This document shows, one piece after another, positions 7,868 through 17,998 of a DNA stretch of 27,770 nucleotides. Under the pieces are notes generated by a model. It saw only the letters and a list, made by a program, of their open reading frames with translations. It was not told the DNA's origin and did not search any database. Location: positions 1 through 27,770 of the forward strand of contig NJFT01000350.1 of the NCBI GenBank assembly GCA_002221725.1. The letters run 5' to 3'. The first letter of the stretch is position 1, and the number at the start of each line of letters is the position of its first letter. The DNA comes from Scedosporium boydii. Lineage: Eukaryota; Ascomycota; Sordariomycetes; Microascales; Microascaceae. Both the position numbers and the translations under genes were made by a program.

Positions 7868-9990
7868 CTACAAACGAGTTAGCAGTGACGACGAAAGGAG
7901 GCACCAGAGAGCTTACTCGGGGACGGTAGTATCGTTGCTTAGTGGCGATCCTTTTGAGCGGTCTCGACGAGCCACCAAGAGATACGTGCTCCCCGGAAAA
8001 ACCATTGAAAAGCGGCATCTACTCAACCGTGCTTTCTTTCGCTTTCTCTGTATTCGTTTGCACTCGTTCCCAAGCCGGAAGCAATCGCTCGGCGTGCCGT
8101 AACATCTAATGTGGAACTAAACAAAACCTCATTAGTTTATCGAACCACCATTGGTATCTAGGGCGTTCTTACTTAGGAGAAATCATCGCTCGGATCCTAT
8201 TGGGATCGACGACTGAATTCCGGAGTTCGCTTGGATCCTTGTGGCTGTTGATTTGCCATAGCTGATGCAGAGTTTACGATCTTCGACCGATGTGTAAACA
8301 GAAATATAGCAGGAACATGAAGTTTTTGAAAAGTCGTGTTTGTAATGTGTTCGAGAAAGCCAGTTGCCAAGTAGGCATTTTGGTCTTGTACAGGAGTAAG
8401 ACATTTGGCGAAGATGAAAAGAGGAGAGATCTCGGGAAATGGGCAGGAGGGAAGAAATGCATCCGGGGTTCCTGCTGGTTTTCAGACACACCAAGAAGAA
8501 AATACCGGACAAGATCAATGACTCCGAGAAGGAGCAAGAACAAACGACGAGACAGGCAGGCCAGCCGCAACCAAAGGCGGAGGCGCTGACCAGGGACTTG
8601 GCCACGGAGTCCCGACCTGTTGACGGTTCTTAGGTCATTTCGTTGAGGCCTGCAAACCACTCGTCGTCAAGGACTACCATCTCCCGCAGGCACGCCTGAA
8701 AAACACACTCAGATGCCAGCGTCTACACGGTGTCGGTTGATACCCATCCCTGAATGATCAACCGACCCCCGAATGCAACTGACCCGCATTAGATCAAGCC
8801 GCCCGGAAACCAGCCACGTAAAACATATCCCAGCTCCATTGTATAGGTATTGTGGCTCGGTAGAGGAAATACGGGCAGCCGTTTTGACTCGGCCTTGAGG
8901 CAGATCCAGCTGAGGGGCTTTGGATCGTCAGCGTTTCTGGTGTGTCAAGTCGCGTGCCGTTGTCGGCGCCAATCTCTCGTCAGGGTGTGTATATGTGGCC
9001 CCTCTCCTTGATATTAAGGGGCTAGCTCTCTTTTGGGGCTTTCCCCCCATTATGCTAAGCTCGTCGTAGAGAGCACGGGAGATCAGCGTCGGGGATGACC
9101 TGCCTCTTGAACACTTTTGGGTAAGGTTGCCTTTGGCTCCCATTCTTAAAACGCAACTTCCACCTGGTTATGTGTCCAGTGACAGTGTGTTAAGAAGAGG
9201 TGGAAGTATGGAAATAGAGGAATAGGCCATTTTAAGCTGTCCAGTGATCCGGAAACACCTCTTCACTTTTTGGGCCAGCGCGTGGCTCGAAGGGTTGACG
9301 TGGTTCTTCTTCGTGGCCAGTCGTGCAAGTAAGTTCAACTTTGACTCTATCCATGTTCCTGAAGACTGGTTCTTGGGGATGTGGAAGAAGAGTGTGTGAG
9401 TTCCAAGTTGGAAGATCGAAGTTGGGAAGATGAGGATGGAAGAGGATGAGAGAGGAGGATGAGAGAGGAGGATGAGGGAGGGGGGAATGGTCTTATTTGT
9501 AGTTGAAAACCTAGCCGAGATCACGGTTCCGGGCCTTCCTATCCTGGTCGTGAATTGGCTATCGTGAATCATTGTGTGGCAGGATTGTGTCAAGATATCA
9601 TACATGTGGGTGAGATGGGTTGGTTTCGGGAAGTGACCCTGAAGTCCAGCACCACAAACGGCAAGCAGCACAAGCAGTTTGTCACCTGGAGAAGGTACTG
9701 GGTGCTTCGCAATCTATCTAGATTGCTATTGTATCAATCAAACGTAGCTATTCACAGTTAATGAAATAGATGAAACAGAGTGTTGGTGGAAGGCACAGTT
9801 GATATCTATGCTCTTGCGGCATGTGGGAATACCTTCTGAGTAGAACTGGAAGTAGCCGACGCAAACACAGAGTGTGGACAGCTATGAATTCAAAGAGGAG
9901 AGATAACTCGATGATATTACAAGACCCAAACACCATCTATACGCAAAGCACCGCCCAGCACCGCAAGGACAAGCCAAAAGTAAACCCCCT
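7868..9990. other. Gene-free interval between decayed region and SelO
   Basis: No supported gene. Short frames exist on both strands at 8183-8660, and one small plus-strand frame at 8439-8633 encodes a polar 64-residue peptide, but none has a recognisable motif or good context. The 9168-9671 minus-strand frame has no ATG at its beginning and crosses a purine-rich repeat, which explains its openness. The interval contains the 13-base tandem repeat listed separately and forms the boundary between decayed and gene-dense DNA. Confidence 0.4.
9442..9480. repeat. 13-base tandem repeat, three copies, purine-rich
   Basis: GAGGATGAGAGAG occurs three times head to tail; the third copy has one mismatch. 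It sits in a longer purine-rich stretch on the plus strand from about 9,360 to 9,486. It looks like a minisatellite and has no evident function. Confidence 0.8.
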
Positions 9991-10010
9991 TCCATTCACC
10001 CCATTTTCCC

Positions 10011-12074
10011 TCACGAGCTACAACTACACTGCAGCGCTCTCACCACCTCCGGAACATCCCCCGTCCACCTCGCCTCCTCCTCCGCGTCTCCCTCATACTT
10101 GACCCCCTCAAACTCCCTCCCATCCCAGCTCTCCTCAAACGGATTCAAAGCCATATGCATCACCCTCCTCAAAACATCCCTCTCACCCTCCTTCTCCACC
10201 CGTCGAATAACCTCGTCGAGCACCCATCCTCTCGGGATAAAGTTGGGGTTAACAGCCTTCATGGCCTTGCTGCGCGCCTCATCCTGCTCTTCGGTAATGA
10301 CACCGGCCTCGCCCTCGCCGACGCCCTTCTGGCCCCAATCTTCGATGATGCGCCTGCGCCAGCGGTCGAGCCACTCGCTGATCTTGACACGCGCGTCATC
10401 CTCCCTACACACCGTAACGCCCTCCTTGTAAAAGAAGACGGAAGCTTTATTCCTCCGCGCCTCGGGCGTCGCAATCTCATTAACCTTCAACGCGCTTAAC
10501 CTCCTAAAGAAGAGATTAAAGTCCAACTCAAGCTCATGCATAACATCCAACAGCGAGCTGAAGAGCAAATCGAAGTCCGACTCGCGGTAGGCCTTCAAAC
10601 CGAGGCGGGCGGCCATGAGGCGCTTATATTCGCGCAGGAAGACGACTTTGTATTCTTCTCCCGCCTGCGTGATGAGCTTCTCGGCGCGGGCGACGAGCTC
10701 GCTTTCTTGCTCGGGCTTCACGCCCTCACTCTCGAAGACGGGGTCGTCGACGCCTGCCCCGGCGCCCATGAGTTCGCCGAGAGCTTCGCCGAAGCGGACG
10801 AGGTTCCACCATATGATCGTAGGTTGGTTCTTGTAGCTGTAGCGGAGGAGGCTGTCGTCGTGGTTGGGGGTGTAGGAAGGATCAAAGTTATCCATGAAAG
10901 CAAAGGGGCCAAAGTCGATCGAGAGGCCCATGACGGACGTATTATCGGTGTTGAGCACGCCGTTCATGAAGCCGTACGCTTGCCACTTGGCCACGGTCTC
11001 GGCATTAAGCCGGACAACCTCCCGGTACAATCTCGTGAACCTGTTCTCCTCAGCGCCAGGCGGTCCCTCAATCTCAGACGGATCAAGCCCCCTACTAGGC
11101 CACTCATCCTCCGCCGGCTTCTCCGGATTCTCCAACCTCCCCGGCAACGCCTCCCACCCGCCCAGCACCTCCTCCGCCACATACCCCGCCAACTTCCTCG
11201 TCAAAGGCCTATCGCCCCTCGCGCGCAAAATATCAAAATTCCCCAACCTCAACCACGACTGCGCAAACCGCGCCACAATCGCGCCTGGTTCCAACCTCTC
11301 CCTCACCACCCTCGACCCCCTCGACAACGTCAACGAAAGCGCCCTCGTCGTCGGGATCCCAAGGGCATGCAGCGCCTCGGACACGACGAATTCCCGTATG
11401 CTCGACCTTAGCACGGCTTTGCCGTCCGCGAAGCGCGAATAGGGCGTCATCCCGGCGCCCTTGAGCTGGACTTCGTACCGCGTGCCCGTGGCGAGGTTCG
11501 TCGTCTCGAAGAGCGAGATGGCGCGACCGTCGCCGAGTTGGCCCGCCCAGGCGCCGAACTGGAACCCGCCGTAGCATTGGGCCCAGGGGTAGCCCCCCTC
11601 TTGGGTCTGTTCGTTCCAGCCGAGGAGGCGGTTCCCGGCGACGACTTGGAGGAATTCGGAGGTTTTGGCTTCGGAGGGGAGGATGCCGATGTCGCGCATG
11701 GCGGCGGGGCTTACCGAGAGGAGCTCCGGGTTGGGGGTGGGTTCGGGGCGGACCCATGTGTAGAGGGCGCCGGTGACTTGGCGGGGTAGGATTTGGTCGC
11801 GCGGGGTGGCGTGGGAGGCGGCGGGGGTGGGGTAGAAGGCGTCGTGGGGGAGGGAGGATGGGAAGGTCCATGATAGAGGGAGGTCGGCGAGGGTGGTGCC
11901 CGGGTAGGAGTTTGAGCTGGAGGTCGAGTCGCCGTCGGGCCCGCTCGTTGCCATCGTGGCTGTCGATCGAAGGGGGATGTAAGCTCTTGTCCCTTGAGAG
12001 AGTCGTATTCGTCCTGAGATGGTGAAGGCGGGAGAGAGTAAGCGCTTCGGGAGGGCGCGGGATGGTAGCAACAT
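10011..12074 (-). CDS. selO: Protein adenylyltransferase SelO, mitochondrial
   Basis: This intronless gene encodes 687 residues. SelO (yeast Fmp40) is a pseudokinase that transfers AMP to protein Ser/Thr/Tyr in mitochondria and is tied to redox and oxidative stress responses. The hallmark LKGAGMTPYSRFADGK lies near residues 204-219, with Lys205 the likely ATP-phosphate contact, followed by RSSIREF. GVLNTDN (near 372-378) carries the catalytic Asp377 and metal-binding Asn378, and Asp387 in IDFGPF is the other metal ligand. The Met at 12074 is the first ATG in frame. Its N-terminus MLLPSRALPKRLLSPAF is basic and amphipathic, fitting a mitochondrial presequence. The C-terminus is QCSCSS, with Cys where animal and some bacterial proteins have selenocysteine. 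The minus-strand 5' leader has an A-rich run. The call is secure; target proteins cannot be told from sequence. Confidence 0.96.
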   Translation of the reverse strand: MLLPSRALPKRLLSPAFTISGRIRLSQGTRAYIPLRSTATMATSGPDGDSTSSSNSYPGTTLADLPLSWTFPSSLPHDAFYPTPAASHATPRDQILPRQVTGALYTWVRPEPTPNPELLSVSPAAMRDIGILPSEAKTSEFLQVVAGNRLLGWNEQTQEGGYPWAQCYGGFQFGAWAGQLGDGRAISLFETTNLATGTRYEVQLKGAGMTPYSRFADGKAVLRSSIREFVVSEALHALGIPTTRALSLTLSRGSRVVRERLEPGAIVARFAQSWLRLGNFDILRARGDRPLTRKLAGYVAEEVLGGWEALPGRLENPEKPAEDEWPSRGLDPSEIEGPPGAEENRFTRLYREVVRLNAETVAKWQAYGFMNGVLNTDNTSVMGLSIDFGPFAFMDNFDPSYTPNHDDSLLRYSYKNQPTIIWWNLVRFGEALGELMGAGAGVDDPVFESEGVKPEQESELVARAEKLITQAGEEYKVVFLREYKRLMAARLGLKAYRESDFDLLFSSLLDVMHELELDFNLFFRRLSALKVNEIATPEARRNKASVFFYKEGVTVCREDDARVKISEWLDRWRRRIIEDWGQKGVGEGEAGVITEEQDEARSKAMKAVNPNFIPRGWVLDEVIRRVEKEGERDVLRRVMHMALNPFEESWDGREFEGVKYEGDAEEEARWTGDVPEVVRALQCSCSS

Positions 12075-13411
12075 AGAAGGCAGCTTCTGCGTTCTTATTT
12101 TTCTCTTTCTGTTTCCTTCTTTTTTTTTTTTCTCCCCTCGAAAGAATTCCGCTAAGAATGATGGACGGGAATATGCCGCTTTCTCCACATGATAGCACGG
12201 TATCGGTTTGCAGCGGAGGAATCAGAGAGGGAAAAGAGAAGGAAGGAAAAAGGAAATGGAAGGGCGTGCGGAACCGCAGGCGATAGTGTAATAGTTTCCC
12301 TAGTTCGGGATATTGCTACTTCGTTCTTTGTAATGCAGCGGACGGCAAACGGGAATTTCCCCAAAAAATATTCGGGCTCTTATCAGCGTCTTCTAGAATT
12401 TTATTTAGCCTTTTGACGTCATGTCTGCGTCTCGGAGGGGCCTTTTGCTATCATAGTTCCGGGGTCGTGTTTGTGAGCTGAGGTGCCTGTGCTACTCAAT
12501 ATTGATTCAACCACTGGGAGACTCTCAGTGACCGAAGAGACAGGAGCCCCGTTTCAGGTTTGTTTGTTCGCATTGTTTGCTGCCTTTGCAGAGTGACAAT
12601 CAATGGTGTAGAACCAGGCCATGGCTGCCATCAAGTATGCCCAACTCAACTCGACACGCAAACACAGCATTGAATGAGCAATTGTCGTATTATGAATTAT
12701 TAATAGAATGTACCTCAGCCGTGCAGTTGTAGGGTGCCCTCGCGTACCGGTACCTGGAGGAGAGCATCATGTCTCATCCCACATGTATCATTTGATTGAT
12801 CGGTACTTGTGCACACATTTGATGGGACGATCGTGGAGGTTGTCATGGAGGTGAGAGCACGTGTGAATCACGCCTCTCATCATTGATCGATTGGAACGAG
12901 GTAATTCGCTTTTTTGGGGATTCATTTTGATTTCACAGATATTATCCAAAATGTGTTTCCGATCTGAAAAGGCGGGTTGTTGACAACTTTGGGTTATGCA
13001 GGTTCATCACTATCAAGGTACATTGGACAGTGAACACCTGGGCTAGAGATATTGACCCTGAAGACTAGCTACTTCGTACACTAGAGACTGGGGAAGCACA
13101 CTCGCTGCCAATCCAGTTCTTCCTCCTCGTCAAGCTTGCACCGTTTCCATATCAGACATCACTAGCTTCACCCGATCCAATCCTACCACAGACACCACAG
13201 ACATCCGTCAATCATCCATCAGTGCTAATGCGAGGGATCCGCTCCCCTGCTACCCTACATCCTATGGAGCACTTCCGAGCCGTGGATTATTAATAGATGT
13301 GCTGTTACAACCCGTATCCACTCATCTCGTCTCTCCTTGCCCTCCCCTTATGCCAACGGGTTTAACCGGGAACGGAGATGCGAACGATCCCAGAACCTTC
13401 TTCCCGGCTGC
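12075..13411. other. Intergenic region between SelO and F-box genes
   Basis: This holds the SelO upstream region, including a T-run of about 14 at 12117-12131, and the 3' flank of the F-box gene. No supported gene was found; short frames at 12152-12416 are on opposite strands, overlap, and have low-complexity composition. From about 12,420 to 13,330 nothing coding was seen. Confidence 0.5.
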
Positions 13412-14482
13412 TCAAGTGACCCGCCCAGTCAGAATATTGCATCTATCACAACAGTCCGGGAAGGCCAAGTAGCCGCCCCTCCGTGTGAACTCCGGCTCAC
13501 GAATAGTGATGGTACCTCCCCGACTCTCCCGCCAAAGCCTAATCGCCTCAGGACAAACCAGAAAGTGATCCAAATACCCCTCACTCGAATAAACCCGATC
13601 GCGCCTGTCAAACACATCGTTAGGCCACAGCCATCTCGGCTTCTCTAGCACAATCTGACACCCCTTGCAAGAGAACCCCTGCTCGACGTGACCCGTTCGT
13701 GGATCGAGGCGCGGCAGCACCGTCGACACCATGAACCTCCAGACGTAGGCGTATCCCATAGCGCCAGCGTTGAAATAAATGTCCGAGGTTTTGACGGGGA
13801 AGCCCATCGCGCCTAGGAGGTCCATGGCTCGTACTTCGGCGACTACCTCGGTGCGTTTTACCCGCGGTCTTCTCAATATCGTGTACGCGCCTGGAAGCGT
13901 GCGTACCACGGGCAAGAGCTGGCGAAGTCGCCTAACCGAGATGCCCGACTTTGTTCTCAGAGCCCAGAGGGAGACGACGCGTAGCCTGGGGGACGAGGTG
14001 ATGCAGGGGAAGCAGCAGCGGGTAACAGTGGGCAGGAACAAAAACCCTCCGAAAGACTTTTTGCATATGGAGCAGGTGCCCAGGCAGAGGGGATGGTAAA
14101 GGTCCGCTATGGCCAGGTATCGCCCGATGCCCGTTTGGAGCACGGCGCGGAGACATTGGAGAGCGTGGCGAGCAACCGCTTGGTATTTGGGGAGATTTGA
14201 TATCAAGTGACGGGCACCTCGGTTCACTTGGCGGAAGTTGAAACACGATTCCACGTCGAGGGACTGGAAGATGATCCAGAGGAGTTCTAGAGGGAGGCAG
14301 TCGAGCATGCCGAGGCCGGCGAGGATCATGGATGGGAAGGGGTCTGCGATCCATTGGCGGACGCGGTCGTCTTCGGAGGGGCTGGACCCGAGGACGGAGA
14401 GGCCAAAGTCCCGCCGGTGGTAAGCGGCTGTACGGATGATGGCGTCGCCTTGGTCTGGTTCGAAAACGGGGTCGTCATCCAT
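13412..14482 (-). CDS. F-box domain protein with Cys-pair region
   Basis: This single-exon gene encodes 356 residues, starting at ATG 14482 (MDDDPVFEPD). The F-box lies near residues 60-92: MLDCLPLELLWIIFQSLDVE then a conserved-looking FRQVNRGAR. F-box proteins bind Skp1 and recruit targets to SCF ubiquitin ligases. After it, Cys133, Cys137 and Cys140, followed by Cys156, Cys157 and Cys160 (TRCCFPC), form paired cysteines, a layout seen in many Pezizomycotina F-box proteins and likely a zinc-binding site. A further C-x2-C (FSCKGC) and a CCDRC cluster lie near the C-terminus. Substrate specificity is unknown. No intron is needed, although a short 3' intron cannot be excluded because the last residues after CNIL look unconstrained. 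The fold call is confident; the function of the C-terminal part is not. Confidence 0.85.
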   Translation of the reverse strand: MDDDPVFEPDQGDAIIRTAAYHRRDFGLSVLGSSPSEDDRVRQWIADPFPSMILAGLGMLDCLPLELLWIIFQSLDVESCFNFRQVNRGARHLISNLPKYQAVARHALQCLRAVLQTGIGRYLAIADLYHPLCLGTCSICKKSFGGFLFLPTVTRCCFPCITSSPRLRVVSLWALRTKSGISVRRLRQLLPVVRTLPGAYTILRRPRVKRTEVVAEVRAMDLLGAMGFPVKTSDIYFNAGAMGYAYVWRFMVSTVLPRLDPRTGHVEQGFSCKGCQIVLEKPRWLWPNDVFDRRDRVYSSEGYLDHFLVCPEAIRLWRESRGGTITIREPEFTRRGGYLAFPDCCDRCNILTGRVT

Positions 14483-14568
14483 GGCAGCCCGCTCTTTTTT
14501 CCATCAAGATGCTATATGAGAAAGGGGTGCAGTTCATAGGGGTCCCGGGGAAACAAATGGGCATGAAA

Positions 14569-14587
14569 GAGAGAGAGAGAGAGAGAG
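14569..14587. repeat. (GA)n microsatellite
   Basis: About nine and a half GA units lie roughly 90 bases upstream of the F-box start codon, so probably in its 5' leader or promoter, where the transcribed strand reads (TC)n. Confidence 0.85.
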
Positions 14588-15388
14588 TAGTGACTCTCGG
14601 ACTCGAAATTGGAATGTGCTCCTCACAAGAACTTATATAACCGAGCAAGCCATCAAAGCCGGGGATATTTTTCAATCTCTGGTGATCTCCAGCCATCTCC
14701 AGCCAAACATACATGCAAGTCTGCTGTAATGGGTATTGGAGAAGCTTGCGGTTACGGAGGTGCGGTGAGCCCGGATGCTGTATCGACTGAATACAGTCTG
14801 CACCCCATCTTATCTCCCAACCTAATAGGCCTCTTGAACGCCTCAACTCCAGGAACATAGTCAATCATTTTCGGCTGCCGGATCTATGACTGCCCCTAAG
14901 AAATAACAATGTTTCTAAGTGGCTGTGGCCCAGAAAAATAGTTGCACTTCCGCGGAGGTGAGAAAATGACAGCCTAGTGGAAGAAGATTAATAGTTCTTG
15001 AAGCTGAATCTGCAGGAGATACTTCCCCGGTAACAGAAACAGCACCATCTTTATTTAAGCTCTCGATTTGTCGGCAAAAGATCAAGCTTGGTGTGAGGCA
15101 TGAAGAATAATATTTCCGAAAAGAACGAGAAAAAACAATTATAAAATCCAATCAAAATATCCCAGTAACCTGTAGCATTTCAAATCCATCTCGATGTGTT
15201 TGAAATACGAAGTAAAACGGAAGTCTACCGATTTTCATTTGCTCATCTTTTGCTCTCTTTCCCCGAGAGCTGCAGCTGTCGCCTGTGATCTGCTTGGTTT
15301 TTTTGGCCCCACCCCCACGTCAACCGGCCTTTTTCTTCCGCGTTACACACTTCAAAAAGTTCACATCACATCAAGAATCTAAATAAAG
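14588..15388. other. Divergent intergenic region, F-box and RNase III genes
   Basis: The F-box gene (minus) and the RNase III-domain gene (plus) diverge here, so both promoters lie in about 0.9 kb. The short frames on both strands look accidental. A pyrimidine-rich stretch at 15245-15310 precedes the RNase III start, as is common in fungal promoters. Confidence 0.5.
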
Positions 15389-16694
15389 ATGGCGAAACGA
15401 ACACGCAACGAAACCTCCGATGCCGAAGGCCGATCTAAGCGCCGGAGATCGAGCAGCCATGAGCGACGGGAATCGAAGGGGGATGTGCAATCCGCCGAGG
15501 AGGCCGTGGAGGTCCTAAGGTCCCATTCGAGCAGCCTTGTTGATTGCCTGCGACGGTTGCAGAGCTCTGGGGGGAATGGGGCCGATGAGGCGTTGATTCT
15601 CCTGAGTAGGGAGATCTTACCAGCCATTCAGACGTTAGCTAGGGCGAAGCCAGAGGATTCCGGCGCCCATACCCAGGTGAGTAATCCTACACTGCTATCA
15701 CACACATATCAGCCTTGAGACTTGCGTAGCTAATAAGTTTTCTTTCCGTCCCCATTAGAGTAACCAAGCTCAGCCCAAAACTCAGCCCAAAGCCCAACAG
15801 GTCACAAACGAAATCCTCTCCGGGACCAGCGAAACCCAATCCATAAACCCCGCCCACATCACCCCCTGGACCACCGCCGACATCCACCCCTCCCTCCCGC
15901 CCCTCCCCCCCGCAGACCCGTTCCTCGCCTCCGCCGCCTTCCGCTACAAAGCCGTCGCCCTCCCCGGCGAGATCGACTGGGACCGACTCGAATGGATCGG
16001 CGACGCCAACATCTACCTCGTGTCCAGCTTCCTCATCTTCTTCACCTTCGGCGGGCTCGACTCCGGCAAAGCCTCCCAGCTACGCGAGCGTCTTCTGCGC
16101 AACCAGACGCTGGCCGGGTATTTCCGGGACTACAAGATGCTGGAGCGGACCAAGTTGCCGGAGTGGGTCGATCTCAAGTCGCCGCAGGGCATCAAAATCC
16201 AGGGCGACATGTTCGAGGCGTACGTGGGCGCCGTGATACTCTCGGATAAGGAAAGGGGCGCGGCGAGGGCCGTGGCGTGGTTGAAGGCCTTGTGGGCGAG
16301 GACGATCGCGGATGAGATTAGGCGGGCGGAGAAGAAGCCCGAGGTTCATAGGGTGGCGGAGTTGGGGCAGGAGAGGAACGTGGATGAGGCGTCTCTTGCG
16401 AAGCAGAAGTTGTCTGTGGCGATTAAGGTGCCCGGCGTTGATTTAATCTACGAGGACGTGCCGGGCACACATAAGAATAAGCATAATGGGCTGCCGCTGT
16501 TTAAGGTGAGGCTCTATCTCAAGGGCTGGGGGGAGAAGATGAAGCTGTTGGGGTGGGGGACGGCGGGGTCGAAGAAGGAGGCTGGGCAGAAGGCTGCGCT
16601 TATGGCGCTGGGGAATAAGAAGGAGATGGCTATTTACGAGGCGAAGAAGAAGGCCTATTTGGAGCAGATGGAGCAGATGGAGAAGGGTGCTTAG
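15389..16694 (+). CDS. RNase III-domain protein with C-terminal dsRBD
   Basis: Two exons, 15389-15676 and 15759-16694, encode 407 residues. The 82-base intron has donor GTGAGT, a CTAAT branch site and acceptor TTAG, phase 0 after Gln96. The N-terminus is basic (AKRTRNE, SKRRRSSSHERR), like a nuclear localisation signal. The RNase III domain spans about 145-275: DRLEWIGDAN carries Glu174 and Asp178, and GDMFEAYVGA carries Asp246 and Glu249, matching E41, D45, D114 and E117 of the E. coli enzyme, so cleavage of double-stranded RNA is plausible. The first acidic position (E38) is Asp171. A dsRNA-binding domain follows at about 309-380 (KEAGQKAALMAL). Layout fits fungal Rnt1/Pac1-type enzymes that process rRNA and snRNA precursors. 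A mitochondrial ribosomal L44/L3-like paralogue is less likely given the basic nuclear-type N-terminus. A Gln/Pro/Lys-rich linker joins the two parts. Confidence 0.85.
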
Positions 16695-17998
16695 AGGTCT
16701 GGGCTCAACTTGAAGGTGTGCTGGAAGACGATGGCTGGATGATGCTAGCTTGTATTACTATGCAATATACCCTAAATGACGGACGGAGGAAACAATGGCT
16801 GGAGTAAAAACCCCCGACCTTGCAAAGCTGTGAACTGTACAAAATATCATATGCGTCTACACTGGTAGATCGGTCAAGATTCGGAGCAAGTCACGAAGAA
16901 GTATGTTACGCCGAGGTGCCTAGTGGGAGTAAACTGGGAATTGCGATGCAGCTGCTCAGGAATGCCTGCTCATGCGACAGCGGTTGATAGCACTTTATTG
17001 ACCGTAACGGGCTAGGACAGCCAAAATGCCGTTGTCGATGGCCGAAAGACAGACGCTAATAGTCGATGCTACTTTGCATCGTCCCTAACTCCGCACAGCA
17101 TCTCACAAGTCACAACCAATGTGCCTGGGCATGTCGTCAGGGGTCCACAGGTTCACGAGCATCGTGTCGAGGTGGACATCCGATGAGCTCAAAGGTGTTC
17201 GAGACAAAGCTGATGTGGCTTAATAGTGTCGTCGTGGTGTGGTTGTACAAGAAGTGTAGCGTGTTGTATGTCGTGGTGCAGTGGACTCGAACCCTGGCAA
17301 AGTTGGCGACGTGGGATGGATCAATCAATTGATCAATTGATGGACAACAAACACAATGAGACAATGAACACGGGGAAAAAGGCACAGGTGCCGAGCTGGT
17401 GCAGGCTCCATCCCGAAGCCGCACATTTTCGCCGAGGCACAAATCCAAGCCGCCCACGCTAAATGTCCAAATGGACACCTCTAAACCGCCCCCAGATTTC
17501 ACATTCACACTTGTTCGGTCTGGGCCTGGCTCCCAAGTCTGCTAAGTCTGGTCTGGGTCTGGGCAATCGAAAACACATCTGATTTGCTCGAAACCCACCC
17601 TCATTCCAGTCCCTCCAGTCCCCAGCTGGATTAATACACCTGAAGCTTTATTGTCTGCATCTCGGCGATTCCCAATTGCTTTTAACCTCTTTCTTTCTTG
17701 GTTTTGTACAACATCAATCGCTTTTTGTCCCCTGCTGCTTTGCTCGCTTTCCAGCTGAGGCGTTCAGGTGCAAGGGTGCCCGTTATCAGCTGCCTTTTAC
17801 TGGGTTGCCAGCCTCATCGTCTTGTTTGTCCCTGCGGTCCACGGAACCCGAGCCGCGGCTCGTTGCATGCGCGAGCTGCCACGCGATATGACGCCGTAGC
17901 TTTCGCTCTCTCGGCCTCGAAGTTTGAAAATTAGAAAGACTATTCCATTATTCGAATTTACACCGTTTCATAGCTCCCTCCCATCGAAAAACCTCACA
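16695..17998. other. Intergenic region, RNase III to ACBP gene
   Basis: No supported gene. The frames at 17066-17508 on both strands overlap each other and have skewed composition. A perfect palindrome (17325-17340) is listed separately. The last 350 bases before the acyl-CoA-binding protein gene are pyrimidine-rich (for example TTTCTTTCTTGG near 17690), as in fungal promoters and 5' leaders. Confidence 0.5.
17325..17340. repeat. 16-base perfect palindrome
   Basis: TCAATTGATCAATTGA reads the same on both strands, with a partial repeat (TCAA) just before it. It could be a binding site or a chance AT-rich palindrome; nothing around it decides. Confidence 0.6.

Noticed and set aside
8183..8660. 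Minus-strand frames of 128-140 codons and a plus-strand 64-codon frame
   Set aside because: They overlap each other on both strands, lack recognisable motifs and good start contexts, and have Cys/Ser-rich or Arg-rich composition typical of chance.
9168..9671. 167-codon minus-strand open frame
   Set aside because: It begins without ATG, crosses a purine-rich tandem repeat that keeps frames open, and its Ser/Thr/Leu-rich product has no protein-like pattern.
10536..11442. Long plus-strand open frames (up to 291 codons) across 10.5-11.4 kb
   Set aside because: They are antisense shadows of SelO, whose minus-strand frame is intact and carries all family motifs; GC-rich third positions keep the other strand open.
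11233..12198. 321-codon minus-strand frame overlapping SelO
   Set aside because: It is a shifted-frame shadow of SelO, very rich in Arg and Pro.
14569..14587. GA repeat as a regulatory GAGA element
   Set aside because: It is a plain dinucleotide microsatellite and no evidence ties it to regulation.
17275..17310. GGTTCGA-like B box on the minus strand suggesting a tRNA gene
   Set aside because: The flanking bases do not form a T-arm stem (CAGGG against CCACT), and no A box or acceptor stem was found.
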